DNA of 64,000 bases from Hyunsoonleella aquatilis (GTDB taxonomy: Bacteria > Bacteroidota > Bacteroidia > Flavobacteriales > Flavobacteriaceae), in NCBI RefSeq assembly GCF_014270105.1, contig NZ_JACNMF010000004.1:62001-126000 (forward strand). Direction: 5' to 3'. Both the position numbers and the translations under genes were made by a program. The notes under the pieces are model-generated. The model saw only the letters and a program-made list of their open reading frames with translations. It ran no database searches and had not been told where the DNA came from. The first letter of the stretch is position 1. Each line of letters opens with the position of its first letter. Below, one piece after another: positions 39,240 through 48,137 of the stretch.

Positions 39240-41459
39240 ATGACAGAGGAAGAGATTGAAATAGAAAACGCGGCCATTGCCAAAGCCTATAAAGAGTTAC
39301 TGAAAGTAAGCTACACGACGCTTACGGCTGAGGACAAAAAGCTCATCAGAAAAGCCTTTGAAGTGGCATTGGACGGCCATAAGGACCAACGCCGAAAATC
39401 TGGTGAGGCCTATATTTTCCACCCGCTTGCGGTGGCAAAAATAGTGGCGCAGGAAATTGGGCTGGACGCTACCTCTATTGCGGCTGCCCTACTTCACGAT
39501 GTAGTGGAGGATTGCGATGATTACTCCATTGACGATATCGAGCAACTTTTTGGCGAAACCGTAGCCCGCATTGTGGACGGTCTTACCAAAATTTCTTCTT
39601 TGAGCAAGGAGCAGGACATGGATGTGTCCCTACAGGCCGAGAATTTCAGGAAAATGCTCTTGACTTTAAATGATGATGTCCGGGTAATCATTATCAAAAT
39701 AGCTGACCGCCTGCACAATATGCAAACAATGGACGCCATGCGTCCCGACAAACAGGTGAAAATAGCTTCGGAAACCCTTTATATCTATGCACCTTTAGCG
39801 CATAGAATTGGCCTTTACAACATCAAAACCGAACTTGAAGATTTAGGGTTGAAATATACACAGCCAGAGGTATATAACGACATTCTCAACAAAATTCAGG
39901 AAAGCAAGGAAGAACAGGACAAATACATCGAACAGTTCAGCAGTGTCATCAAAAATTCCTTGGACAAGGAAGACTTTAAGTACACTATCAAAGGAAGGCC
40001 AAAATCCATTTTTTCCATACGTAAAAAGATGGTAAACCAGGGCGTATCTTTTGATGAGGTTTATGACAAATTTGCCATTAGGATTATATACAAAAGTGAA
40101 GATCATAACGAAAAGTTTTTGGCTTGGAAAATATACTCCATAGTTACAGACCATTTTAGGCCAAACCCAATCAGATTAAGAGACTGGATTTCTTCACCAA
40201 AATCGACAGGGTACGAGGCTTTGCATATCACTGTTATGGGCCCAAAAGGCAGGTGGGTTGAAGTTCAGATTAGGAGTGAGCGCATGAATGAAATTGCCGA
40301 AAAAGGCTATGCCGCGCACTATAAATACAAACAAGAAGACGAAAAGGAAGATAATCTAGAGAGTTGGATTAACAGATTACAAGAAGCTTTGGAAAACCCA
40401 AGCGTTAATGCCGTAGATTTTGTGGAGCAATTTAAACTCAATCTTTACTCGCAAGAAATATTTGTATTTACTCCGAAAGGAGAGCTAAAATCGTTGCCTA
40501 AGGGAGCTACATCCCTAGATTTTGCCTTTCATATACATACCGAGGTAGGCATGCATACCCGAGGTGCTAGAGTTAACGGAAAACTCGTCCCCTTAAGCCA
40601 CGAACTAAAAAGCGGAGACCAAGTTGAAATTGTAACTTCTGAAAGCTCCAAACCCAATGCCAACTGGTTGAATTACACCACCACGGCTCGAGCCAGGGCA
40701 AAAATTAAATCTGCCCTGCGTGAAGACCGAAAATTAATTGGAGAAGAGGGCAAGGAGATTTTAAGGCGAAAACTAAAGCAGCTGAAAATTATTCTAAATG
40801 AATCAACGGTTAACGATTTGGTTCGCCATTTTAAGCTACAGACAAGTCTGGATTTGTTCTACCGAGTTGGAATCGGTTCTATTGACAACGTAATGCTAAA
40901 GGATTTTGCCTCCTCCAGAAGCAACGCCTTCGTTAGTTTTTTTAAAAACCGTATTACCAAAAAGACTACCATTCCGAAGGAAGACATTGAAAAAGAAGAG
41001 GTTACTTCCAATTACGACTCCTTGGTTTTCAATAAAGAAGAGGAAAAACTGGACTACAAACTGTCCAACTGTTGTAACCCCATTCCAGGAGATGACGTCT
41101 TTGGTTTTTTAACAGTTTCTGAAGGGATTAAAGTGCATAAAAACAACTGCCCAAATGCCTTGAGCCTTCAATCTAACTACGCCTATCGTATTATGCCGGC
41201 CAAATGGATAGACTCCAGCCAGCAGGAATATGCAACCGAAATCAAAGTATCAGGGATTGACCAATTGGGCTTGGTAAATGATATCACCAAAATCATTTCA
41301 GACAACATGCACGTAAATATGAAAAGCCTTAGTTTTGAAACGGATGACGGCTTGTTCACAGGGAAAATCAAAGTCATTGTGAAAAACAAGGCTCTTTTAC
41401 GAAAATTATTAGCGAAACTCGAAAAAATAAATGGGATAGATAAAGTGTCAAGAGTATAA
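39240..41459 (+). CDS. RelA/SpoT family (p)ppGpp synthetase/hydrolase
   Basis: 739 residues from the ATG at 39240 ([15 protein letters not shown]); an upstream TTG at 39222 is in frame but unlikely. Domain order: HD hydrolase ([42 protein letters not shown]), RelA/SpoT synthetase ([39 protein letters not shown]), TGS ([28 protein letters not shown]), a cysteine-containing region ([16 protein letters not shown]) and a C-terminal ACT domain. With the HD motif intact it is most likely a bifunctional Rel enzyme that makes and degrades the alarmone (p)ppGpp. fur follows after 25 nt. Confidence 0.95.
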   Translation: MTEEEIEIENAAIAKAYKELLKVSYTTLTAEDKKLIRKAFEVALDGHKDQRRKSGEAYIFHPLAVAKIVAQEIGLDATSIAAALLHDVVEDCDDYSIDDIEQLFGETVARIVDGLTKISSLSKEQDMDVSLQAENFRKMLLTLNDDVRVIIIKIADRLHNMQTMDAMRPDKQVKIASETLYIYAPLAHRIGLYNIKTELEDLGLKYTQPEVYNDILNKIQESKEEQDKYIEQFSSVIKNSLDKEDFKYTIKGRPKSIFSIRKKMVNQGVSFDEVYDKFAIRIIYKSEDHNEKFLAWKIYSIVTDHFRPNPIRLRDWISSPKSTGYEALHITVMGPKGRWVEVQIRSERMNEIAEKGYAAHYKYKQEDEKEDNLESWINRLQEALENPSVNAVDFVEQFKLNLYSQEIFVFTPKGELKSLPKGATSLDFAFHIHTEVGMHTRGARVNGKLVPLSHELKSGDQVEIVTSESSKPNANWLNYTTTARARAKIKSALREDRKLIGEEGKEILRRKLKQLKIILNESTVNDLVRHFKLQTSLDLFYRVGIGSIDNVMLKDFASSRSNAFVSFFKNRITKKTTIPKEDIEKEEVTSNYDSLVFNKEEEKLDYKLSNCCNPIPGDDVFGFLTVSEGIKVHKNNCPNALSLQSNYAYRIMPAKWIDSSQQEYATEIKVSGIDQLGLVNDITKIISDNMHVNMKSLSFETDDGLFTGKIKVIVKNKALLRKLLAKLEKINGIDKVSRV

Positions 41460-41484
41460 AAAATGTAAATTTGCACTCGCAATT

Positions 41485-41958
41485 ATGGGTTCCACAACAG
41501 ATAGCAAAAATCAAGAGATTGTAAAAAGCGTTTTTACCAACTTTTTGGAAAGCAACGGGCACAGAAAAACACCCGAACGCTATGCTATACTCCAGGAAAT
41601 TTATGATAGTACGGAGCATTTTGATATCGAGTCGCTTTATCTGAATATGAAGAATAAAAAGTATCGGGTATCGCGGGCCACCCTTTATAATACAATTGAA
41701 TTGCTTTTAGAATGCGGTTTGGTACGAAAGCATCAATTTGGTCAAAATCAGGCACATTATGAAAAATCCTATTTTGATAGACAACACGACCACGTGATTC
41801 TCACCGATACTGGTGAAGTGATTGAATTTTGCGACCCCAGAATTCAATCTATCAAAAAAACGATTGAGGAGGTATTCAATATCGAAATTAACAACCACTC
41901 GTTATATTTTTACGGGAACCGCAAATCTTCAGAGGCTAACACCGAAAAAAACAACTAA
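41485..41958 (+). CDS. Fur family transcriptional regulator lacking the CxxC zinc motif
   Basis: 157 residues. Winged helix N-terminal domain with [18 protein letters not shown] and [21 protein letters not shown] (recognition helix), then the metal-sensing domain with [15 protein letters not shown]. In classical Fur a CxxC pair sits where ILTDTG stands here, and no second CxxC follows, so the structural cysteine zinc site is missing; the histidine-rich regulatory site partly remains (YFDRQHDHV). It is likely an iron or oxidative-stress type repressor; which metal it senses cannot be read. It lies between the RelA/SpoT gene and purA, with 25 and 15 nt spacing, suggesting an operon. Confidence 0.9.
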   Translation: MGSTTDSKNQEIVKSVFTNFLESNGHRKTPERYAILQEIYDSTEHFDIESLYLNMKNKKYRVSRATLYNTIELLLECGLVRKHQFGQNQAHYEKSYFDRQHDHVILTDTGEVIEFCDPRIQSIKKTIEEVFNIEINNHSLYFYGNRKSSEANTEKNN

Positions 41959-41973
41959 CAAATTTATTTTAGA

Positions 41974-43248
41974 ATGGCAGTAGATTTACTACTAGGACTA
42001 CAATGGGGAGACGAAGGCAAGGGAAAAATTGTTGATGTTCTTACCAAAAACTATAATATTATTGCACGTTTTCAAGGAGGGCCAAATGCTGGACACACCT
42101 TGGTTTTTAATGGACGGAAGCACGTTTTGCATACTATTCCCTCTGGGATTTTTCATGACGACGCTATTAATTTGGTTGGTAACGGCGTAGTCATTGATCC
42201 TGTAATTTTTAAGAAGGAATTAGATAAACTTGAAGAGCAAGATGTGGATTTCAGAAAATCGCTATTGATTTCAAGAAAAGCACATATCATATTACCAACC
42301 CACAGACTTCTGGATGCGGCCAGTGAGGCTTCAAAAGGAAAGGCCAAAATCGGCTCAACGCTAAAAGGCATTGGACCAACTTACATGGATAAAACGGGAA
42401 GAAATGGCATTCGTATTGGTGATTTGGAGTTAAGCGATTGGAAGGAACGCTACAGAGCTCTGGCAGACAAACATGAATCCATGATTGATTATTACGATGC
42501 CGCCATTGAATACGATTTAAAGGAATTGGAAACCGAGTTTTTTGAAGCCGTAAAGGTTTTGAAATCCTTAAGGTTTATTGACTCTGAGGAATACGTTTAT
42601 CAAGCTCAACGCGAAGGCAAAACCATTTTGGCAGAGGGTGCCCAAGGCTCATTACTGGATATCGATTTTGGGACCTATCCTTTTGTAACTTCAAGCAATA
42701 CCACTGCGGCAGGTGCATGTACAGGTTTGGGGGTTGCTCCTAACCAAATTGGTGATGTTTTTGGTATTTTTAAGGCTTATACAACCCGTGTTGGATCTGG
42801 CCCTTTCCCAACAGAATTGTTTGACGAAGATGGTGAAACCATGGCAAAAGTTGGGCATGAGTTTGGTGCTACCACTGGTCGCCCAAGACGATGTGGTTGG
42901 CTGGATTTGGTGGCGCTAAAATATGCAGTCCAAGTAAATGGCGTTACCCAATTGATGATGATGAAAGGCGATGTACTTTCTGGTTTTAAGACTTTAAAAG
43001 TATGTACGGCATACAATTACAAAGATGAAGTCATCAAACATTTACCGTATAATATCGAACCCGAAAATGTGACTCCAATCTATACCGATTTTAAAGGCTG
43101 GAGTGAAGATTTGACCAAAATGTCCGAGGCTTCAGAATTGCCAAAGGAACTTAATGAATACATTGCATTCTTGGAAAAGGAACTGGAGACACCAATCACC
43201 ATTGTTTCGGTTGGGCCAGATAGAAAACAGACGATTTTCAGGAACTAA
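41974..43248 (+). CDS. purA: Adenylosuccinate synthase
   Basis: 424 residues. Catalyses the GTP-dependent condensation of IMP with aspartate, the first step to AMP. Marks: LLLGLQWGDEGKGKIVD with the catalytic Asp and Lys, NAGHTLVF with catalytic His, GIGPTYMDKTGRNGIRIGD, AEGAQGSLLDIDFGTYPFVTSS, TTRVGSGPFPTEL, GATTGRPRRCGWLDLV and the C-terminal SVGPDRKQTI. Full length. Last gene of the rdgB-to-purA series, followed by a terminator. The enzyme is inhibited by (p)ppGpp in several bacteria, which fits its place near the RelA/SpoT gene, though that may be chance. Confidence 0.98.
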   Translation: MAVDLLLGLQWGDEGKGKIVDVLTKNYNIIARFQGGPNAGHTLVFNGRKHVLHTIPSGIFHDDAINLVGNGVVIDPVIFKKELDKLEEQDVDFRKSLLISRKAHIILPTHRLLDAASEASKGKAKIGSTLKGIGPTYMDKTGRNGIRIGDLELSDWKERYRALADKHESMIDYYDAAIEYDLKELETEFFEAVKVLKSLRFIDSEEYVYQAQREGKTILAEGAQGSLLDIDFGTYPFVTSSNTTAAGACTGLGVAPNQIGDVFGIFKAYTTRVGSGPFPTELFDEDGETMAKVGHEFGATTGRPRRCGWLDLVALKYAVQVNGVTQLMMMKGDVLSGFKTLKVCTAYNYKDEVIKHLPYNIEPENVTPIYTDFKGWSEDLTKMSEASELPKELNEYIAFLEKELETPITIVSVGPDRKQTIFRN

Positions 43249-43272
43249 TTGACTACATTAAAAACTGACAGA

Positions 43273-43305
43273 AAGCCTAAAATGCAAAGCATTTTGGGCT
43301 TTTTA
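43273..43305 (+). terminator. Terminator of purA
   Basis: AAGCCTAAAATGC pairs with GCATTTTGGGCTT (one wobble) around AAA and is followed by T-rich sequence. It reaches the stop codon of the convergent antiporter gene. Confidence 0.88.
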
Positions 43306-44244
43306 TTTTGAAAACACTATAGCCATAAAAATGCCATAACCCAGAACCAAAAAGAAGCCTTTAAATCTGCTAATCTGCATCTGCTTGGGCAGAAATATCA
43401 TTGGTATTAATACCGCCGCAAACCCTAGCATCCAGAAAATATCATTGGTGAGTATTTGAGGTTCAGTCACTGGAATTGGTTTTACCAATGCGGTCATCCC
43501 CAAAACAGAACCAATATTAAATATATTAGAACCGATTAAATTGCCCAAAGAAATTGCCTTTTCCTGTTTGGCCGCCGCAATAACCGATGCTGCCAATTCG
43601 GGAACACTAGTACCAATGGCTATTAAAGAAACGCCAATTACGGCTTCACTTACACCTATTGCACGAGCCACTTCCTTAGAGCCATCCACCAACCACTCGC
43701 TTCCAAAATAAAGTGAGGCCGCCCCAATCAACAACCATAAAATGATTTTGAAGTTTGAAACAACGGCCAATGATTCATCCACTTCCTCGGGAATTGCATC
43801 TTTTCTGGTACTTCTAATCAGCACAAACAAAAACCCTATAAGCCCTAATAACAGAACGCCTCCTTCAAGGGCAGTCAAAACATCATCATTAATCAAAAAA
43901 TAATACAGGGCAATTGAGAAGACCATCATTACAGGCCAGTTCAATTTATAAAAGGACTTATCCACCATAATTGGCCCAACCAATGCAGTGATCCCCAAAA
44001 CCAAACCTATATTGGCAATATTTGAGCCTACCACATTGTTTATTGCAATAGCAGGCGAACCCGAAAGTGCGGCTTGAAGGCTTACTAGTAATTCTGGAGC
44101 AGAAGTCGCAAAGGATACCACCGTCATCCCAATTACCATTTTTGAGATATTGAATTTAAAGGAAAGTGCTACTGACGAACGCACCAAAAATTCCCCACCA
44201 ATTACCAATAACACAAAACCAAGGACGACCCAAAGGATACTCAT
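43303..44244 (-). CDS. Calcium/sodium antiporter, CaCA family
   Basis: 313 residues, about ten membrane segments. The two inverted alpha repeats of the cation/Ca2+ exchanger family are clear: GMTVVSFATSAPELLVSLQA with NNVVGSNIANIGLVLGI in the first half, and GVSLIAIGTSVPELAASVIA with GNLIGSNIFNIGSVLGM in the second. The Glu in each APEL/VPEL pair coordinates the ions. It should export Ca2+ (or K+/Ca2+) in exchange for Na+ at the inner membrane, as YrbG-like proteins do. Convergent with purA. Confidence 0.93.
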   Translation of the reverse strand: MSILWVVLGFVLLVIGGEFLVRSSVALSFKFNISKMVIGMTVVSFATSAPELLVSLQAALSGSPAIAINNVVGSNIANIGLVLGITALVGPIMVDKSFYKLNWPVMMVFSIALYYFLINDDVLTALEGGVLLLGLIGFLFVLIRSTRKDAIPEEVDESLAVVSNFKIILWLLIGAASLYFGSEWLVDGSKEVARAIGVSEAVIGVSLIAIGTSVPELAASVIAAAKQEKAISLGNLIGSNIFNIGSVLGMTALVKPIPVTEPQILTNDIFWMLGFAAVLIPMIFLPKQMQISRFKGFFLVLGYGIFMAIVFSK

Positions 44245-44434
44245 ACACTTTTTTTTTGCGAAGATAATATTAAAGATTCAACAATTATTAATCCTTTTAT
44301 TATGATTTGACTTGATAATACATTCGATAAAACACCAATCATTGTTTTCATTCAACGAATAACTGCAAATTCATCAATGAAATGTGGAATCAATCCTTAA
44401 AATTCATTGTCCAAATTTTAAACTTAACCTAAAC

Positions 44435-44787
44435 ATGAAAACTTCATTTAAAATTACCCTAATCTTTATCTGTGTAATTCTAACAGCCTGTTCTACTGAA
44501 GCCGATAGAATTATCGGAGTAGAAATAAGTGGCACAATCACTCTTAATGGTACTTATATGAAAGATGATAACCACACTGAGGGACCAAAATTTGTAAATA
44601 TAGAGGATAGCTCTAAACGTCTAATTACCTATACGGATAAAGAAATTGAAATGTGAGGTCTTATGAGAGATAATTATCTAGTGTATAAAATAGCCGTTGA
44701 TGGTGAAGTCCCCCCTTAGAACAATGGGAATGTGGCGTTGGCGTTGATAAGGATAAATATAGATGTGAAGCCATTTTTGGCAAATAA
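44435..44787 (+). pseudogene. Broken small lipoprotein gene
   Basis: From the ATG at 44435 a lipoprotein signal is encoded (MKTSFKITLIFICVILTACS) and then 53 more residues up to a TGA at 44654. The same frame goes on past the TGA with GLMRDNYLVYKIAVDGEVPP to a TAG just after a C6 run at 44710-44715; with one extra C the frame continues PLEQWECGVGVDKDKYRCE to the TAA at 44785-44787, directly before a terminator. So an original gene of about 117 codons seems to carry one nonsense mutation and one frameshift in a homopolymer. Sequencing error at the C run is possible, but would not explain the TGA. If expressed at all now, a 73-residue product results. Function unknown. Confidence 0.55.
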
Positions 44788-44811
44788 TAAAATTTATTCT
44801 GCAAGGGTTTT

Positions 44812-44846
44812 AAGGCAGTACATAAAAATATGTACTGCTTTTATTT
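44812..44846 (+). terminator. Terminator after the broken lipoprotein gene
   Basis: GCAGTACATA (44815-44824) and TATGTACTGC (44829-44838) form a perfect 10-bp stem with loop AAAA, followed by TTTTATTTT. Confidence 0.9.
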
Positions 44847-45305
44847 TATTTAAAACCAAAGTTATAGTTAAACAACAATAAAAATAGTCATGTGTTTGTT
44901 GTTGAACTTTATTAGTTTAATTGAAAAAAAATAATTGATACTTATTAAAAATTGACACATAAAAACAAATCTGTTTTAAAGTCACTCTACTTGCATATCT
45001 TTCTTTTGAAAAAGATGAAATCATCAAAAAAGACACTTTTTATAATCAAAAACCCCTTGGTTTTAAAAAAACACTTCCAAAAACCCCTATAATTCTTTCG
45101 TTCTGAAACAAAAACAACCTTATACAGTTTGTTTTTGAAACAATATCAAAGAAAGTCACATTCATATCGAAATCAATATCATTTTTTCACTTACAATTCC
45201 GTATGCAAATTTATCGATTTTCATGAAAACGTTTGGTGGACATTCAGTCAAATATATATCTTCAAAAAACAGCACAATTATTAACCCTTTAAAACCCGCA
45301 AAAAT
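44847..45305. other. AT-rich intergenic stretch, no gene seen
   Basis: About 460 bp without a frame longer than some 25 codons that has a plausible start. One hairpin is visible, CAAAAACAA (45109-45117) with TTGTTTTTG (45129-45137), without a following T run. A 25-codon frame from ATG at about 45015 is lysine-rich and not convincing as a gene. Confidence 0.5.
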
Positions 45306-45365
45306 ATGATAACACTTGCCAAATTTGTCATTGACATAATCCTTTTGATTATTTCAATGTTCTAA
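45306..45365 (+). CDS. Possible 19-residue hydrophobic peptide
   Basis: ATG at 45306 opens a frame for MITLAKFVIDIILLIISMF, a single hydrophobic segment with one Lys near the N-terminus, ending with TAA at 45363-45365. A strong terminator follows 11 nt later. Size and hydrophobicity resemble membrane-acting small peptides such as type I toxins, but no antitoxin RNA, promoter or homologue can be shown, and a frame of this size can arise by chance in AT-rich DNA. Confidence 0.25.
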   Translation: MITLAKFVIDIILLIISMF

Positions 45366-45376
45366 ACCCAAAAAAA

Positions 45377-45412
45377 AGTAAAACTTAGTCTAGAATAAGT
45401 TTTACTATTTTT
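45377..45412 (+). terminator. Terminator after the putative small peptide
   Basis: AGTAAAACTTA (45377-45387) and TAAGTTTTACT (45396-45406) form a perfect 11-bp stem with an 8-nt loop, followed by ATTTTTG. It ends 18 nt before the next small gene and its tail TATTTTTG may double as that gene's -7 box. Confidence 0.85.
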
Positions 45413-45430
45413 GTTTTAACAACATTTCAG

Positions 45431-45583
45431 GTGAAAAAGCAAGTTTTTAAATTTTTAGCGAAGGTTAACAAAGCTGTACTCCCAAGCTATTCAAAAAGGA
45501 AATTAGATTTAGCCAAGGCCAATAAACTACAAATGGCCATAATTGGTTGGCGCTGGTATGTTACGAAAAATGCGTTGGATTAG
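45431..45583 (+). CDS. Conserved-looking 50-residue basic protein
   Basis: A GTG start at 45431 opens a 50-codon frame: MKKQVFKFLAKVNKAVLPSY, then SKRKLDLAKANKLQMAIIGW, then RWYVTKNALD, stop TAG at 45581. It is basic, helix-prone, and of a type I recall from many Flavobacteriia genomes, where such proteins are sometimes labelled SsrA-binding protein without clear basis. No known domain can be assigned. The start is supported by the reading MKK and by the TATTTTTG element (45407-45414) about 16 nt upstream, which fits a Bacteroidota -7 box with a very short leader. A terminator follows 7 nt after the stop. The context suggests a single-gene unit; function unknown. Confidence 0.65.
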   Translation: MKKQVFKFLAKVNKAVLPSYSKRKLDLAKANKLQMAIIGWRWYVTKNALD

Positions 45584-45589
45584 TTTCTA

Positions 45590-45620
45590 AAAAAAAGACC
45601 TCCAATCATGGAAGTCTTTG
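45590..45620. terminator. Bidirectional terminator between the 50-residue protein and serine hydrolase genes
   Basis: AAAGACCTCC (45594-45603) pairs with GGAAGTCTTT (45610-45619) with one mismatch. On the minus strand a run of eight T follows, on the plus strand only a weak T tract, so it mainly ends the sigma factor operon. Confidence 0.7.
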
Positions 45621-45626
45621 TATTTC

Positions 45627-45656
45627 GTGACCCTAAGCGGGAAAAGTTCAAACTTT
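45627..45656. repeat. 30-bp repeat, copy 1
   Basis: GTGACCCTAAGCGGGAAAAG then TTCAAACTTT; 28 of 30 bases equal copy 2 at 48522-48551, same orientation. On the minus strand it lies about 100 nt after the serine hydrolase stop and 7 nt before a terminator. Read on the minus strand, TTTGAAC and GGGTCAC recall the T loop and 3' end of a tRNA, suggesting a tRNA remnant. Confidence 0.75.
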
Positions 45657-45755
45657 ATTGATGATATTAAACTAATTCTGAAATCTGATTAAATTAATTT
45701 ATCGCTAGCATGTAAATCTCAAAAACTTGATTATCAAACTATTAAGCAACAAACA

Positions 45756-46997
45756 TTATTTATCAGGAACATTATTTTTTAGACTTTTGCCAAATTCTTG
45801 TGCAATTTTGGCTGCGACCATTTTCAATGGTAGCGCACCATAAATATAGGAATTTGTCAAGATGACCACCACCACTTTTGCTTCTGGAATCATTACCATA
45901 CTGGCCTGTCCACCAGTTGGTGACCCACCATGATTAACAAGCGTATTTCCTGAAGCTAATTTATAAAAGTTCCACCCCATACCGTGAAATTGGGGAAACG
46001 GTGAATTTTCATATGGACTTATTGGCCGAAGCATGGACTTAAAGCTTGAGTCTTTTATTATTTGTCCGTTCATTAATGCCAGTCCGAATTTTGCTAAATC
46101 CGTAGATGTAGATAGAAAACCACCTCCAGCCCATTTATAGCTACAATTCTCATCCGGGGCAATCTCTACCCGCTTTCCTATTATAGTTTTGTTATAGCTT
46201 GTCACTCTTTCACTTACAGGCTTGTCAATATAATCTGCACCTGTGGATGACATTCCTAATGGTTCAAAAATCAAAGCATCCATAAGATCTAAGAAATTCA
46301 CATTAGCAGCTTTGGCCATTGCTTCTCCTACTAGAGTGTACCCAAATGTACTATAGCTATATTCAGTTCCTGGCTGAAATAACAAACTGTCATGGGAAAA
46401 AAGACCAAGCCTTTGTTCTGAGTTCGAAAAGTCATCACCCACATGTAGATCAATAGTAAAATAAGGTGGTGGCCATTTAAATTTGGTATGGTAATGCCGA
46501 ATGCCCGACCGGTGAGAAAGTAGGTGTTCTAAAGAAATCTTGTAAGGTTTTTTAGGGAATTCTGGAACAATATTACAAATATCTGTTTGTAAATCTATCA
46601 CTCCGTCTTCACAAAGCTTCATAGTAGCTGTAGCTGTCAAAGGCTTGGATAAACTACCTATTGGAAATTTAGATCGGATAGTGAGTGGTGACTGGTTTTC
46701 AAGATTGGCATATCCATAAACTTCAGACCATACAACTTCATTGTTGACCCCAACACTAATAGAATATCCAGGAGCATGAAATTTTTGGCTTCTTTGTTTA
46801 AGAATATTTTTGGCTTTTTTTATATGATCCGTATAGCGATCATCATATATCTCTGTGGACACAGGGTTTAAATGATCCGCATTAGGGAGTACATCTCCAT
46901 TTAAGTAATTCCATAGCAATGAAAAGAAGATGAAAAATAGTATTATAGATAAACTAATTAGTATGAACTTCAAAGTTCTAAAGAAGTATTTACTCAT
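45756..46997 (-). CDS. Membrane-anchored serine hydrolase, beta-lactamase/LACTB-like
   Basis: 413 residues. An N-terminal membrane anchor (FILISLSIILFFIFFSLLW) is followed by a class C beta-lactamase fold domain exposed to the periplasm. Catalytic motifs: SxxK at S115-K118 (GSLSKPLT), the tyrosine motif in YSYSTFGYTLVG (Y215), where the usual YxN asparagine is Thr as in LACTB-type proteins, and the third motif HGG in VNHGGSPTGGQ. The family includes D,D-peptidases, esterases and the filament-forming LACTB protease; resistance to beta-lactams need not follow. It overlaps the upstream membrane protein gene by 4 nt, so it is the output gene of a sigma factor operon. Confidence 0.88.
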   Translation of the reverse strand: MSKYFFRTLKFILISLSIILFFIFFSLLWNYLNGDVLPNADHLNPVSTEIYDDRYTDHIKKAKNILKQRSQKFHAPGYSISVGVNNEVVWSEVYGYANLENQSPLTIRSKFPIGSLSKPLTATATMKLCEDGVIDLQTDICNIVPEFPKKPYKISLEHLLSHRSGIRHYHTKFKWPPPYFTIDLHVGDDFSNSEQRLGLFSHDSLLFQPGTEYSYSTFGYTLVGEAMAKAANVNFLDLMDALIFEPLGMSSTGADYIDKPVSERVTSYNKTIIGKRVEIAPDENCSYKWAGGGFLSTSTDLAKFGLALMNGQIIKDSSFKSMLRPISPYENSPFPQFHGMGWNFYKLASGNTLVNHGGSPTGGQASMVMIPEAKVVVVILTNSYIYGALPLKMVAAKIAQEFGKSLKNNVPDK

Positions 46998-47641
46998 ATC
47001 TGGTCATTGAAATTTATGTCTTTCAGAAGTTTTTCAATTTCTGATAATTGAGGCTTATATTTATTCCTTATTCTTTTTCTTGTTAATACGGTCAAAACAA
47101 CTATTAAGAGTACATCTGGTAAGAACAGCCCGAATGCTATTGGTAATGAATAATTAGTGAAGTAACTAAACTCGGGTGTTATAAACTGGCCAAGCGTTGT
47201 AACCAGCAACCCTCCCAGATAAATAAATGGAAGTTTGTGAAAGAAAGATACTCGGTTTTCTAGCTGGTTTTTTCTGATAAGAAATATTCCATTTACAGTT
47301 TGGTTAAATTCACGTTGTTTTTTCTTTTGGGAAATATGTCTAATAATGATATGTAAGCTAATTGCAAAGACGTACAAAGGAAATAATATAAACCATCCAA
47401 ATGGAGGAAAAATATCCATTTCACGCATTTGACCCGAACCTATATTAACAAAAAGATAAACCCAAAATAAAAGTGAGAGAAAGGCTAATAACATGATAGT
47501 TCCAGAGATAAAGAGTAACCAAAAGTTATTTCTTGTATGTTTTCGGACATTTCTATTAATTAACTGAAGAACTTCATGCTTATTCAATTTCGGTTCTATA
47601 TTTTGTTCGTTCCAATCTTTTAATACTTCATCAAATTCCAT
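46994..47641 (-). CDS. Four-helix membrane protein in a sigma factor operon (possible anti-sigma factor)
   Basis: 215 residues. An N-terminal cytoplasmic part (MEFDEVLKDWNEQNIEPKLN) is followed by four predicted membrane segments: about 40-65, 77-105, 133-152 and 165-187. No named domain is recognised. Position directly behind an ECF sigma factor (1 nt gap) and a 4-nt overlap with the serine hydrolase gene suggest it holds the sigma factor at the membrane, as other polytopic anti-sigma partners do; this is inference from context only, since no zinc-binding anti-sigma motif is visible. Confidence 0.6.
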   Translation of the reverse strand: MEFDEVLKDWNEQNIEPKLNKHEVLQLINRNVRKHTRNNFWLLFISGTIMLLAFLSLLFWVYLFVNIGSGQMREMDIFPPFGWFILFPLYVFAISLHIIIRHISQKKKQREFNQTVNGIFLIRKNQLENRVSFFHKLPFIYLGGLLVTTLGQFITPEFSYFTNYSLPIAFGLFLPDVLLIVVLTVLTRKRIRNKYKPQLSEIEKLLKDINFNDQI

Positions 47642-47642
47642 T

Positions 47643-48137
47643 TCAATCTCTTTTAATTAATCCTAAAAGCTTTTTCTTGACACGATGAATTCGGACACCC
47701 ACTGCAGACTCAGAAAGTCCCATTATTTGAGAAATTTCCTTGTGACTCACTTCATCAAGTACAAGTAAAATCAGTGATCTATCAATCTTGTTAAGCTTCC
47801 TAATCCCTTCATAGAGATATTCAAAGTGGTCTGGATAACCATCATCCATTTTAAGCAATGTTAAGGGCAAATCAATTGACTTTACTAGCTCTAGTCTTTT
47901 TGATTCCCGTTTTTTCCATAGAGTTGCTCGGTTAATTGCAACTTTATAGACCCAAGTCATTGCTGATGACTCTCCTCTAAAATAAACAGTAGATTTCCAT
48001 ATTTGAATAATGATTTCTTGGTAGAGATCGTCAAAATCATCCGCGCTACTAGTAAAAGATCTAGCAATCTTTATAATTACGCCTTGATATTTATCAAACC
48101 AATCCATGAAAAGTTTCTCTTGTTCCATTTGATTCAT
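47643..48137 (-). CDS. ECF-type RNA polymerase sigma factor
   Basis: 164 residues. Region 2 includes FDDLYQEIIIQIWKSTVYF and SSAMTWVYKVAINRATLWKK, and region 4 has SHKEISQIMGLSESAVGVRIHRVKKKL, a helix-turn-helix for the -35 element. It should direct RNA polymerase to a small regulon, very likely including its own operon, together with the downstream membrane protein and serine hydrolase. ATG at 48135-48137; a second Met at codon 3 is nearby (MNQMEQ). Confidence 0.93.
   Translation of the reverse strand: MNQMEQEKLFMDWFDKYQGVIIKIARSFTSSADDFDDLYQEIIIQIWKSTVYFRGESSAMTWVYKVAINRATLWKKRESKRLELVKSIDLPLTLLKMDDGYPDHFEYLYEGIRKLNKIDRSLILLVLDEVSHKEISQIMGLSESAVGVRIHRVKKKLLGLIKRD

Noticed and set aside
44384-44434. 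GTG start 51 nt upstream of the small lipoprotein
   Set aside because: The lipoprotein signal starts exactly at the ATG at 44435; the extension would precede it with unrelated residues.
45756-46997. Beta-lactam resistance gene
   Set aside because: The SxxK serine hydrolase fold is shared with peptidases and esterases; YST replaces YxN and context is a sigma factor operon, so a resistance call is unsupported.
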